Shown here: one piece after another, positions 8,240 through 16,706 of the stretch
Position numbering within the stretch: position 1 is the stretch's first letter
How the letters are laid out: every line of letters begins with the position of its first letter
Assembly: GCA_026692665.1 (NCBI GenBank)
Contig: JAPLOF010000015.1
Location: 1-64,000, forward strand
DNA length: 64,000 nucleotides
Reading direction: 5' to 3'
Origin: Planctomycetota bacterium
Lineage (GTDB): Bacteria; Planctomycetota; UBA1135; GCA-002686595
Position numbers and translations under genes: made by a program
Notes under the pieces: model-generated
Databases searched by the model: none
What the model saw: only the letters and a program-made list of their open reading frames with translations
Told to the model about the DNA's origin: nothing

Positions 8240-9535
8240 TCACGGAAACAGGACCCAGCCGAGCAACCCGCTCGCCGGGACGACCCAGACGACGTCGACC
8301 TGGTAGCGCAGCAGCGCGACGAGCGCGCCCGCGAAGAGTGCGACGGCGACGGCGATCGAGCGCGCGTCGCCGAGGTCGGCCGGCAGCCCGCTCTTGAACA
8401 CGACGAGCGCTGCGACCGCGATCATCCCGACGACCGCGCAGCGGATGCCGCGCAACGCCGACTTGGCCGCCGACGAGCGCTGCACGTGCTCGAGCGCCTG
8501 CGACGCGACGACCATGACGACCGCGGGCGGCGTGAAGATCGCGATCGTCGCCACGAGCGCTCCGGTGAACCCGGTGACGGCCCAGCCGATGAACGTCGCC
8601 GCCACGAGAATGGGCCCCGGCATGACCTGGCTCAGCGCGATCGCGTCGACGAACTCCTTGGGCGTCACCCACTGCAGCACGTCGACGACGTGGTGCTGGA
8701 TCATCGGGATGAAGACGTACCCGCCGCCGAAGAGCATCACCGAGAGGCCGCTGAACGTGCTGGCCAACGCGAGGTCGCTGCGCGGGTCCTGTGCCGGCTG
8801 CGCGAGACCGATCACGGCGAGCAGGACGGCTCCGGCGGCCGTGACGGCCAGCTTTACGGCCGGAAACCGCGTCTTCGCGGCGGTCTTCGGCGCCGCGCCG
8901 CCGGGGAAGAGCGCGCGTCCCGCGATGCCGCACACGACCACGAGTCCGAACGTGACGTACAGCTGCGCCGAGCGCGGGAAGCCGAACAGGCCGAACGAGG
9001 CGATGCACAGCGCCACCGCCGACGCGCTCGCCAGGACGACCTCGGCGCGGCTCGTCAGCGCCTTCCGGGCGAGCCTCCAGACCACGCTCGCGATCACGGC
9101 CGCGACGGCCGGTACGAAGCCGTGGAAGAGACGCGTGACGGCGTCGAGCTTCCCGTAGCGCTCGTACAAGATGCTCAGCGCGAGCATCGCGACGAAGGAC
9201 GGCAGGACGACCGCGAACCCCGCGACCCAGGCGCCGCGCCAGCCGCGCAGCTTGTAGCCGCAGTATGCGACGACGTTCACCGCCTGCGGTCCGGGCAGCA
9301 GGCTCGCGAGCGACACGCCGTCGAGCACCTGCTCGGACGTGAGCAGCCTCTTCTGCTTCACGAGCACGGTCTCGACCATCGACATCAGCGACACGAAGCC
9401 GCCGAAGCCCAGGCAGCCGGCCTTCAGGAAGGCCCCGAACAGGAACGGGAGCGATGGCCCGCTCGCGACTCTGGCGGACGTCGCCTCGGGGTCGTGGACC
9501 TCGGGGATGGCGGAGGGCGGGGTGACGAGGACCAT
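8240..9535 (-). CDS. chrA: Chromate transporter, ChrA (CHR) family
   Basis: A 431-residue inner-membrane protein with two homologous CHR halves, the long-chain form of the family. The first half shows FGGF and SLLPGPQA and the second FGGGYVFIP and SQVMPGPI, the hallmark repeated motifs. About ten hydrophobic segments are visible. Characterised members export chromate, but many homologues are uncharacterised anion transporters, so the substrate is tentative. An excellent ribosome site (ggaggggag) precedes the ATG. The stop overlaps a possible GTG start of the sulfotransferase gene downstream, suggesting one transcript. Confidence 0.9.
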   Translation of the reverse strand: MVLVTPPSAIPEVHDPEATSARVASGPSLPFLFGAFLKAGCLGFGGFVSLMSMVETVLVKQKRLLTSEQVLDGVSLASLLPGPQAVNVVAYCGYKLRGWRGAWVAGFAVVLPSFVAMLALSILYERYGKLDAVTRLFHGFVPAVAAVIASVVWRLARKALTSRAEVVLASASAVALCIASFGLFGFPRSAQLYVTFGLVVVCGIAGRALFPGGAAPKTAAKTRFPAVKLAVTAAGAVLLAVIGLAQPAQDPRSDLALASTFSGLSVMLFGGGYVFIPMIQHHVVDVLQWVTPKEFVDAIALSQVMPGPILVAATFIGWAVTGFTGALVATIAIFTPPAVVMVVASQALEHVQRSSAAKSALRGIRCAVVGMIAVAALVVFKSGLPADLGDARSIAVAVALFAGALVALLRYQVDVVWVVPASGLLGWVLFP

Positions 9536-9735
9536 CGCTCCCCTCCGCCCGAGCTGTACCGCGCGTTACACGCCGGACGCGACATTCCGTGGAACGGCGG
9601 CGCTCACGACGCGCCGGGACAGCGGGGCGTTCCAGGTCCCGGATGCTCCTCGAGCTGCCTGCCTGTGCCCGGTCGGCCGCACCGATGCGAGCACCCAGCT
9701 GCGCGTCCCTGCGACGCGGCCGGGCCGATCCCCGG

Positions 9736-10035
9736 TCAGACCCTCTTCGGCGGCTGGAGTCCCGCCGCGGCCGATTCCCCGCTGACGAGAGACTTCACCA
9801 TCTCGTAGAGGAGGCGCACCGGTCCCCCCTCGGGATTCCAGTACTCGCCGCGCTCGACCTGCATCTCGATCAGCACGATGCGCGGGTCGGAAGGTCCGTC
9901 GGGGAACCAGAGCTTCCACGCGGGCTTGAAGAGCTTCTGGATCAACTCGGCTTCCCGGCGGATGTCGGCGATCGCCGAGATCGAGAGGTAGGCGCGGTCG
10001 CTGCGCCTGAAGCAGCGGTGCGCGACGGGGTCCAC
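9736..10035 (-). pseudogene. C-terminal remnant of a general-stress-protein-26-like PNPOx protein
   Basis: The 99-residue frame matches only the second half of the FMN-binding split-barrel stress proteins: DRAYLSISAIADIRREAE, then KAWKLWFPDG-type residues (here KPAWKLWFPDGPSDPRIV) and EYWNPEGG. Family members are about 160-170 residues and begin with a strand region (MLVT...RPM...) that is absent here; I found no such region in any frame upstream. I read it as a 5'-truncated gene. It could still be a short expressed protein using the ATG at 10033-10035, but the flavin-binding half is missing. Confidence 0.55.
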
Positions 10036-10156
10036 GCATCGGCCGGATTTCCGGAAAGCGCGCGCCCGGCCGCGCCTCGCGGGCTACGCCGGTGCTCGCG
10101 TACCGGACGAATCGCCCCGCAGCCGGTCCACGGAGCCCAAGCTCCAAGCAGGTCCC

Positions 10157-12697
10157 ATGTTCCTCCTCGTGCGTCGCTCGCATCGCCTGTGCCTGTCCTG
10201 GATCGCGTGCCTCCCGGCCATCGCCGGCGCGGGTTTCCCGGCGCTCGGGGAGAAGGTCGCGCACCCGCTGCCGTCCGCCGAGGACGTCAAGACGCCCGCG
10301 CCGCTCGCGAGCTCGGGGCCGAGCCGGATCCCCGCGCCCACCTTGCGGCCGAGCGCAACACTCTCGCGGCCGAGCGGGGCGCCCGCGGGCTCGGGCGCCG
10401 CGACCGCGTCGTCCGGCCCCAAGCCCGCGCCGCCGGACGCTCGCGCGCGCGATCGGCGGTTCGAGCGCGTGCAGGTCGCCGAGCCCGGCGACGGCGCGAT
10501 CTGGGCGCGCGGCCGCCAGTACAAGGCCCGCTTCGCCGCGGACGGCGTCACGTTCGTGCCGTTCTTCGGCTCGAAGGCCGAGACGAATCACCCCGTGCGC
10601 TTCTCCCTCGCCGCGGCGCGCATCGGCGCCGACGAGCTCGAGATCGACGCCTCCGCCGCACCGGAGTTGTCCGCGGATCTCGTCGAGTTCGAGCGCGGGC
10701 AGGTCGTCGAGCGCTGGAACCTCACGGTCGACGCGATCGAACAGCAGTTCGTGATCGAATCGCTCGCGCCGACGGGCGACCTCGTGCTGGAGATCGCGGT
10801 CGAGACGGACCTGACGGCCGCCGAGCAGCACGGGGCGCTCTCGTTCGGGTGCGCGCTCGGACGCGTCGAGTACGGCGCCGCGGTCGCGATCGACGCCGCC
10901 GGCCGCCGCTTCCCCCTCGCCAGCACGTGGACGGGCACGACGATCGACCTGCGACTCGACCGGGCGGCCCTGCAGACAGCACGCTTCCCGCTGGGGATCG
11001 ACCCCGTGGTCTCGACCACGACCTTCGACTCGTCGCTGGCCGACGACCACGCGCCGGACACGGCGTACGAAGCCTCGAGCAACAGCTACCTCGTCGTGTA
11101 CGAGGAGGACTACTCGGCCACGGACCACGACGTCTATGCACTGCAACTCGACGCGAACGGGACGCCGCTCTTCGGCGGATACCTCGACTACACGACCGAT
11201 GATTGGCGCCGCCCGAAGGTCGCGAGCAACGCGCTGGGGCAGAACTTCCTGTGCGTCGCCGCGGTCCGGCCGGTCGCCGGCGGACTGCGCGCGATCCGCG
11301 GCGCGACGTTCGCGGCCGCGACGAGCACGCCGGGCCCGCAGTTCACGATCAGCGGAACGGAATCCGGAGACAAGGTGAACCCCGACGTCGGCGGAGATCC
11401 GGCGCTCGCAGCTCCGACCTACTACTTCGTGGTCTGGCAGCGCAACTATTCCGTCACCGACGAGGACGTCCACGCGCGGCTCGTCAACGGCAACGGCACG
11501 ACGGCCTCGGGCCTGATCCTCGTGGACAACTCGACCGGGACGATCGACACGGTGCCCGCGATCTCGAAGTCGGACGGACGGCCGCCCTACAACACGCAGA
11601 ACTGGACGATCGCGTGGCAGCGCCGCGACACCTTCACGGGGGAAGAGCGCATCTGGGGCGCGCAGCACCTGTGGGACGGCTCCGTGACCCACGCCACCTT
11701 CCCGATCGATCAGGGCGACGACTGCCTCGCTCCGACCGTGTCGTCCCTGCTCGACTTCGGCGGCTTCGAGCGCACGTACATGGTCGCGTTCCAGGTGCGC
11801 GGCCAACAGCAAGTGGACTGGGACGTCATCGGCGCGGTGTTCGAAGGCACTCAATTCCAGACGGGCACCGACATCGGCAACCAGATCAGTTTGGTCACGC
11901 TGCCGGACGATCAGATCCGTCCGCGCGTCGACTCCGACGGCTGGCACTTCACCGTCACGTGGGCGCAGGAGTACGCCGGCGGATTCGCCGACTGGGACAT
12001 CTTCGTCGCGGACCTGGTCTACGCGGGCGGCTATCCGTACGTCGCGTCGTGGGACACGTTCGCGTACACGTCGCTGCAGGAGCTCGCCCCGGCGATCACG
12101 TCGACGTACAGCGGCGGCGGAGCGCGGAGGCGCTACCTCGCGGCGTGGGACGTGCTCGACCAGTTCACGCCCGGCGCGGTGCGCGATGTGTGGACCGGAC
12201 TGTGGGACGGCGGCGAAGGCGGCTTCGCCGAGCCGTTCTGCTTCGGCGACGGGACGGCGAACGCGTGTCCGTGCTCGAACTTCGGTTCGGCTGGCAACGG
12301 CTGCGCGAACTCGGTGAACGCGAACGGCGCGAACCTCGCTTACGCCGGCAATCCGTGGGTCGGCAACGACACGTTCACGCTGCTCGGCAGCGGCATGCCG
12401 GACACCGCGACGCTCTACTTCCAGGGCACGGGGCCGGCGGGCATGTGGAGCGGCGTCGTCTTCGGCGATGGATTGCGCTGCGTCACGGGGAGCACGATTC
12501 GCCTCGGCGCGAAGCTCAATGTCGGCGGAGCGTCGCAGGTCCCCGAGGCAGGCGACCCGACGATCTCGTCGCACCTGATCATGCCGTCGACGGGAGTCGA
12601 GTACTTCTATCAGGCCTGGTACCGCAACGCGGCGGCGTACTGCACGACGTCGACGTTCAACCTGACGAACGGGTTGAACGCGGTCTGGGCGCCGTGA
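10157..12697 (+). CDS. Large exported protein with planctomycete C-terminal domain
   Basis: An 846-residue exported protein I cannot assign a function. An N-terminal signal (residues 1-27) is followed by a low-complexity Pro/Ala/Ser linker (about 35-95), then a beta-rich region (100-300) and a central region (300-690) with repeated phrases such as YLVVYEEDYSATDHDVYA and YYFVVWQRNYSVTDEDVHA, which look like beta-propeller blades. Residues about 695-846 are the shared C-terminal domain (FCFGDGTANACPCSNFG ... FGDGLRC ... TFNLTNG). The tail probably serves sorting or surface retention, by analogy with its repeated use here; that is inference. Confidence 0.75.
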   Translation: MFLLVRRSHRLCLSWIACLPAIAGAGFPALGEKVAHPLPSAEDVKTPAPLASSGPSRIPAPTLRPSATLSRPSGAPAGSGAATASSGPKPAPPDARARDRRFERVQVAEPGDGAIWARGRQYKARFAADGVTFVPFFGSKAETNHPVRFSLAAARIGADELEIDASAAPELSADLVEFERGQVVERWNLTVDAIEQQFVIESLAPTGDLVLEIAVETDLTAAEQHGALSFGCALGRVEYGAAVAIDAAGRRFPLASTWTGTTIDLRLDRAALQTARFPLGIDPVVSTTTFDSSLADDHAPDTAYEASSNSYLVVYEEDYSATDHDVYALQLDANGTPLFGGYLDYTTDDWRRPKVASNALGQNFLCVAAVRPVAGGLRAIRGATFAAATSTPGPQFTISGTESGDKVNPDVGGDPALAAPTYYFVVWQRNYSVTDEDVHARLVNGNGTTASGLILVDNSTGTIDTVPAISKSDGRPPYNTQNWTIAWQRRDTFTGEERIWGAQHLWDGSVTHATFPIDQGDDCLAPTVSSLLDFGGFERTYMVAFQVRGQQQVDWDVIGAVFEGTQFQTGTDIGNQISLVTLPDDQIRPRVDSDGWHFTVTWAQEYAGGFADWDIFVADLVYAGGYPYVASWDTFAYTSLQELAPAITSTYSGGGARRRYLAAWDVLDQFTPGAVRDVWTGLWDGGEGGFAEPFCFGDGTANACPCSNFGSAGNGCANSVNANGANLAYAGNPWVGNDTFTLLGSGMPDTATLYFQGTGPAGMWSGVVFGDGLRCVTGSTIRLGAKLNVGGASQVPEAGDPTISSHLIMPSTGVEYFYQAWYRNAAAYCTTSTFNLTNGLNAVWAP

Positions 12698-12735
12698 GCT
12701 CGAAGGACGCGGAGGCGCGAGCGCGCGTCCTCCGC

Positions 12736-12842
12736 GCCGCGACCATCTTGGTCGCGCTGCCGAGGCCGGGGATCTCGACCACGACCTCGTACTCGCCGCT
12801 CCGCCGCGCGACGAACTCCTGGAACGCGCGGCCTTCGCTCGG
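12736..12842 (-). repeat. 107-bp duplicated fragment of the 13518-14375 membrane-protein gene
   Basis: Read on the minus strand this encodes about 35 residues (GRAFQEFVARRSGEYEVVV... to SATKMVAA) nearly identical to part of the membrane protein encoded at 13518-14375. By eye the DNA matches 13759-13865 with about five differences. The copy has no start and is cut off on both sides. On one side it abuts the stop of the exported protein gene and on the other a methyltransferase remnant. Confidence 0.7.
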
Positions 12843-13014
12843 CCTCCGCGCACGCGCGCACAACGCCCACGCACGCGAAGCTGTCGCCCGGGAGCTGGAG
12901 ATCGCCGGTCTGCGCGAACCGCGATTCGTGGCCGTCCGCACGCACGTCCTGCTCTCCGACAAGATGGACAAGATGGTCGTGGCCGCGCGCCATCGCGACC
13001 GCTCAGGGCGGTGA
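12840..13014 (+). pseudogene. C-terminal remnant of a SAM methyltransferase
   Basis: About 57 residues (LGLRARAHNAHAREAVAREL ... PRFVAVRT ... LLSDKM) align with the last quarter of the methyltransferase encoded at 6484-7158 (LGLRARAHNAHARETVAAEL). The SAM-binding part is missing. A small internal duplication (DKMDKM) is present. Identity is high but not total, so it comes from a related gene or an old duplicate. It is fused directly to the 107-bp fragment of another gene in opposite orientation. Confidence 0.65.
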
Positions 13015-13055
13015 GTTCGCCACCCCTGGGGCCTAGGTGCGGGACGCGCGACGGA

Positions 13056-13364
13056 TCACTTGCCGACCGTCGAGCGGACGGCTCCATCGACCGTCAGCTC
13101 GCGGAGGGAACCCTCGACCACGAACCGGACATCCTGGCCAGACTGGATGGGACCCAGGCTCTTCCCGTTGAACCACAGCTCTCCCGCACGAATCTCGAGC
13201 GCATCGCCGTCGACGGAGAGGCTGGCGCCCTCGCCGTACATCTTGGCCTCGGTCCGGGTCGTCCCGTTCGCCGAGGAGGTCTTGACCATGGAGTACGAGG
13301 AGTGGTCGCAGGAGGCCAGGGCCGCGAGCGCCAGAATTGCTGCGAGGAAGGTGCCGTTCGTCAT
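13056..13364 (-). CDS. Small predicted lipoprotein
   Basis: A 102-residue protein with a textbook lipoprotein signal: a short basic start, a hydrophobic run and the lipobox LASC, with the acylated Cys at about residue 19. The mature part is polar and beta-rich (MYGEGASLSVDGDALEIRAG, then ELWFNGKSLGPIQSG) and recognises no family known to me. It sits alone between two remnants upstream and the membrane protein gene downstream. No strong ribosome site is visible. The lipobox and clean termination make it more likely real than a shadow frame. Confidence 0.6.
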   Translation of the reverse strand: MTNGTFLAAILALAALASCDHSSYSMVKTSSANGTTRTEAKMYGEGASLSVDGDALEIRAGELWFNGKSLGPIQSGQDVRFVVEGSLRELTVDGAVRSTVGK

Positions 13365-13517
13365 CGGGAGTCGCGCCGTGAAGGGGCTTCGTGAGGAGGT
13401 CGGGCGGCAGGATACGTGCGCCGGACCCAGGAATTTCCGAGAAGCGACGGGCCTCGACCGGCGCGTGCCCGAGAGCGAGGCGACGCGGAGCGCACGCCTC
13501 CGCGGCCGACCTCCAAC

Positions 13518-14375
13518 TCAGATCGTGACTCGGAGCGGCTTGATCGCCAAAGCCCCGAACACCATCGACGCCACCAGGAACGTCAGGACGATGCCGCCCG
13601 GCCCGCCCGGCAACCAGCCCAGGTCGCGATCGGGATACGTGAACGCGACCTTCTGGAACGGCGAGCCCGATTCGAACGTCGGCTCGGCCGGCCACAACAG
13701 CGCGTCGAAGAATCCACTGCCGCGCGACGGCTGCAGCGTGCGCGGGCTCACGTCCCCCGCCGCGACCATCTTGGTCGCGCTGCCGAGGCCAGGGATCTCG
13801 ACCACGACCTCGTACTCGCCGCTGCGCCGCGCGACGAGCTCCTGGAACGCGCGGCCTTCGCTCGGGATGCGCACGAGGGGCGACACGGCCTCGAGCCCGT
13901 CGGGTATGCGCACGACGATCTCGCCTGCGCGCGACGCGGCCTCGTCGGAGAGCTGGACCTCGAGCGTCGTGCCCTGCCCGGCCATCAGCGCGCTCTTCGC
14001 CGCGCGCAGCTCGAGGGGCTGGTACGCGTAGCGCACCACGAGCTGCGCCAGCACGAACACGAACGGAAGCGACAGCGGGATGAACGGCAGCAGGTTCAGG
14101 CCGAGGTACTGGAAGTTCCGGAGCAGCACCTTCACCGTCGACTTGCCCACGATGGCGAGGTCGTCCTGCCAGATGCGGATCTCGATCAGGTGGCCCTTGA
14201 TCCGGTCCTTGACGTACCGGATGCGCTTTTGCGCCGAGACGTGCTTGAACAGGAACAGCGCGAGGATGCCGAAGATCCCGCTGACCAGGATGAGCGACCA
14301 GCCCATCCCGAGCCGCTCGAACGGCCAGAGCACCGCGTCGAAGGCGGCGGTGACGGCACGGTTGAGGGCGTTCAT
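13518..14375 (-). CDS. Membrane protein resembling EMC3/TMCO1 (Oxa1 superfamily, DUF106)
   Basis: A 285-residue inner-membrane protein. A first membrane segment (about 24-44) is followed by a basic cytosolic stretch (KRIRYVKDRIKGHLIEIRIW) and a second hydrophobic block (about 88-112, LLPFIPLSLPFVFVLAQL) that leads into VVRYAYQPLEL. This order is like the DUF106/EMC3 branch of the Oxa1 insertase superfamily. An extracytoplasmic beta domain (125-235) and a C-terminal membrane segment (258-280) follow. It lies 37 bases beyond the 65-residue protein gene and is probably the last gene of the operon that starts with two alkaline-phosphatase-like genes. Insertase function is inference from a weak resemblance. 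Confidence 0.55.
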   Translation of the reverse strand: MNALNRAVTAAFDAVLWPFERLGMGWSLILVSGIFGILALFLFKHVSAQKRIRYVKDRIKGHLIEIRIWQDDLAIVGKSTVKVLLRNFQYLGLNLLPFIPLSLPFVFVLAQLVVRYAYQPLELRAAKSALMAGQGTTLEVQLSDEAASRAGEIVVRIPDGLEAVSPLVRIPSEGRAFQELVARRSGEYEVVVEIPGLGSATKMVAAGDVSPRTLQPSRGSGFFDALLWPAEPTFESGSPFQKVAFTYPDRDLGWLPGGPGGIVLTFLVASMVFGALAIKPLRVTI

Positions 14376-14412
14376 GCGGATGGAGCGGGCGTCGGTCGCG
14401 CGCGAGCAGGAT

Positions 14413-14610
14413 TCAGGAGATGTACCCGAGCCCCTTGAGCTTCTCGACGATGTCGGCGTCGCTCTGCGCGCCTTCGAACTTCGAGATCTCCTTCTCGAGC
14501 ACGTGGACGATGAACTCTTCGTGGCTCGCGTAGCCCGCCGCGGCGCTGATCTTCTTGATCCGCTCGAGCAGGTCCTTCTCCAACTTGATCTTGTTTCCGC
14601 CGCCGAACAT
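14413..14610 (-). CDS. 65-residue conserved-type small protein ending LKGLGYIS
   Basis: A small soluble protein: MFGGGNKIKLEKDLLERIKK, then a helical middle with SHEEFIVHVLEKEISKFEG and the tail VEKLKGLGYIS. The helix-rich first part looks like a ribbon-helix-helix or helical-hairpin protein. The final LKGLGYI is like the C-terminal LRALGYI/V phrase of many sulfatases. It starts 23 bases after the phosphatase-like gene and has a strong Shine-Dalgarno (gaggagaa), so it is very probably expressed as part of that operon. Function unknown; the position suggests a partner or regulator of the two phosphatase-like enzymes. Confidence 0.7.
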   Translation of the reverse strand: MFGGGNKIKLEKDLLERIKKISAAAGYASHEEFIVHVLEKEISKFEGAQSDADIVEKLKGLGYIS

Positions 14611-14633
14611 CGGGTTCTCCTCTACTTCGGGCC

Positions 14634-16706
14634 TTACTTCAGGACGGGCGCGCCGCGCATGCCGGCGACCGGTTCGATGCCGTATTGCTTCAGGATCTCG
14701 ACCGTGAGGTCTTCGAGCCCGTGCGCGCCCTCCCGCACAGGGCGCGTCGACAGGAGCAGCCCCGGCACGACCTCGGGCGCCATCAAGTGGCTCCCTTGGA
14801 ACGTCCCGCCGAGGTTGTCCGTCAGCACGTCGTGCGGGATGCGTCCGAGCGAAGACTCGTCCGAGTTCCCGTAGTTCGCATTGTATCCCACGATGAGGTC
14901 GGGAGCCTCGACTGCACGCTCGCCGTGGTACGCGAGCACTGGACGGTCGTTGCGCAGCACGGGGCGCGCATCGCCGTCGCGGATCGCGAGCAGCTTCGCG
15001 TCGATCTCCGCGACGAGCGCGTCCGCTTCGGCGCCGGGAGCGACGATGCCGCTCTCGTCGACGTCCGCCGTGTGCGGATCGTCGAGCTCGCGCCCCTTCA
15101 GGTTCAGGTACAGGCCGTTGAATCCGACGCCGTAGGCACGCGTCTTCGTCCAATCGACCGCGTCGAAGATCACGACCGCCTCGCGGGCCGGATCGGACTC
15201 CGGTTTCTCGCGCTCGCGGCCTTCCTTCAGCACCAGGTAGCCGTTCTCGAGCAGCCACGTGTTCAACGAGAACTTGCGCCGGTACGACTCGAACCCGTGG
15301 TCGCTCATGACGATCACGGTCGCGTCGGAGCCGGCCTCGTCGAGGAGGCGCCCGACGACCGGATCCATGCGCATGTACAGGTCGAAGATGACGTCCTTCC
15401 ACGTGCTGCCCGGGCGATGCGACCAATCCGCCGTGGATTCGGCCGCCATCTGCGCGTCGTGGTTCGGGTGACCCGCGTCGTGGTGGCGCCAGAGCATGTG
15501 ACCGCACAGGTCCACGCCCGAGAAGTAGAAGAAGAGGAAGCCCCCGCGCTCCTTCCAGCGCTGGAACCCCAGGTCGAGCATGCGCACGCCCTCCTGGTGG
15601 ACGACCTCGCCCTGCGCCAGGAACTCGGCGTCCGTCAGCACGCCTTCCTTCAGCGCGTTGACGTCCTCCGGCATGCCCTGCGTGTAGTAGAGACCGATCC
15701 TTCTCGCGACCTCGGCGCTGGCCTTCGCCGGCTCCGACACGGGCGCGATCGGCGCGGTCGGGTCGATGTTCACGGGCGAGGCGTAGAGCTCGAACGGCGA
15801 CAGGCTCTTCACGTGGAAGCGCACGATCCCGTGCACGGACGACATTCCGAGCGGCAGGAGGTCGAACTTGACCTGGACCCAGTCGCTCCACGCGCCCTTC
15901 GGCACGACGACGACGCGGCCGGCGAGTTCGATCGCGGCGGCGCCGGCTTCGTGATCGACGAGCACGCGCAGCGGGATCGTCGCGGGCTCGCCGTCCTTCT
16001 TGAACGGGTTCGCAGGGCCCGACAGCGACGTGTCGATGCGGCCGTCGAACTCGCGCACCGCGACGATGCGCCCTTCGCTCGCGATCGCGTCCGGATCCGG
16101 CTGGCTCGTGTAGTACGTGTACTTGCCGTACGCCGAGTCGATCGCGGGCGTCATCATCCCGCTGAACGACCAGCCTTCGGAACCCTCGACCGGGAAGTTC
16201 GCCGGCATGCGCCAGATGTCGGCGGGAACGCCGCGATCGCGCAAGACGCTCCAGAATGCGGCCCCTGTGCGGTTCGATTCGGAGTTGCCACCGACCGGGA
16301 ACTGCCAGCCGTCGGGCAACGGCACCGCTTTCGCCGCGCTGGCTTTCACCGTCGACGGGATCGGCATGCGGGTCGTCGGATCCCGGTGGATGAAGTCGAA
16401 GATGCCGTGCCCGCCCGGATCGCGGCCGGTGATGAAGTTCGACCACGCGACGGGCGACTGCGGCGGCACCGACGTGCGCAGCGAGTGGATCCCGTTCGCG
16501 TCCGCGAGACGCGCGAAGTTGCGCATGCGATCGGGGAAGCGCTGAATCGCTTCGCGCAGCAGCTCGGGGTCCATCCCGTCGATGCCGAGCACGACGACGC
16601 GCGGGGCCGTCTTCGGCGCCTCCGGCGCGCGGCGCGTGACGCCGGGCACGAGGAACGCCGCCAACACCGCGAGCGCGGGCCACACCGTCCAGCGCGGGAG
16701 CCTCAC
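14634..16706 (-). CDS. Exported alkaline-phosphatase-superfamily phosphodiesterase, second copy
   Basis: A 690-residue protein of the type I phosphodiesterase/nucleotide pyrophosphatase group. An N-terminal membrane anchor or signal (residues 8-26) precedes the metal-site motif VVVLGIDGMDPELL. The nucleophile region is PPQSPVAWSNFITG, a GHGIFDF phrase follows, and the later metal ligands are in MSDHGFESY. A beta-rich insertion (about 260-340) separates the halves. Start is GTG overlapping the stop of the upstream gene by 4 bases (GTGA), so it is translationally coupled. It is a paralogue of the 763-residue gene. The substrate may be a lipid headgroup, a glycan phosphate or a nucleotide; none can be chosen from sequence. 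Confidence 0.8.
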   Translation of the reverse strand: MRLPRWTVWPALAVLAAFLVPGVTRRAPEAPKTAPRVVVLGIDGMDPELLREAIQRFPDRMRNFARLADANGIHSLRTSVPPQSPVAWSNFITGRDPGGHGIFDFIHRDPTTRMPIPSTVKASAAKAVPLPDGWQFPVGGNSESNRTGAAFWSVLRDRGVPADIWRMPANFPVEGSEGWSFSGMMTPAIDSAYGKYTYYTSQPDPDAIASEGRIVAVREFDGRIDTSLSGPANPFKKDGEPATIPLRVLVDHEAGAAAIELAGRVVVVPKGAWSDWVQVKFDLLPLGMSSVHGIVRFHVKSLSPFELYASPVNIDPTAPIAPVSEPAKASAEVARRIGLYYTQGMPEDVNALKEGVLTDAEFLAQGEVVHQEGVRMLDLGFQRWKERGGFLFFYFSGVDLCGHMLWRHHDAGHPNHDAQMAAESTADWSHRPGSTWKDVIFDLYMRMDPVVGRLLDEAGSDATVIVMSDHGFESYRRKFSLNTWLLENGYLVLKEGREREKPESDPAREAVVIFDAVDWTKTRAYGVGFNGLYLNLKGRELDDPHTADVDESGIVAPGAEADALVAEIDAKLLAIRDGDARPVLRNDRPVLAYHGERAVEAPDLIVGYNANYGNSDESSLGRIPHDVLTDNLGGTFQGSHLMAPEVVPGLLLSTRPVREGAHGLEDLTVEILKQYGIEPVAGMRGAPVLK

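Noticed and set aside
9566..13087. Minus-strand open frame of more than 1,100 codons
   Set aside because: It is the shadow of the 846-residue exported protein, which has a signal peptide, ordered repeats and a recognisable C-terminal domain. The minus frame is RRR/VER-like low-complexity.
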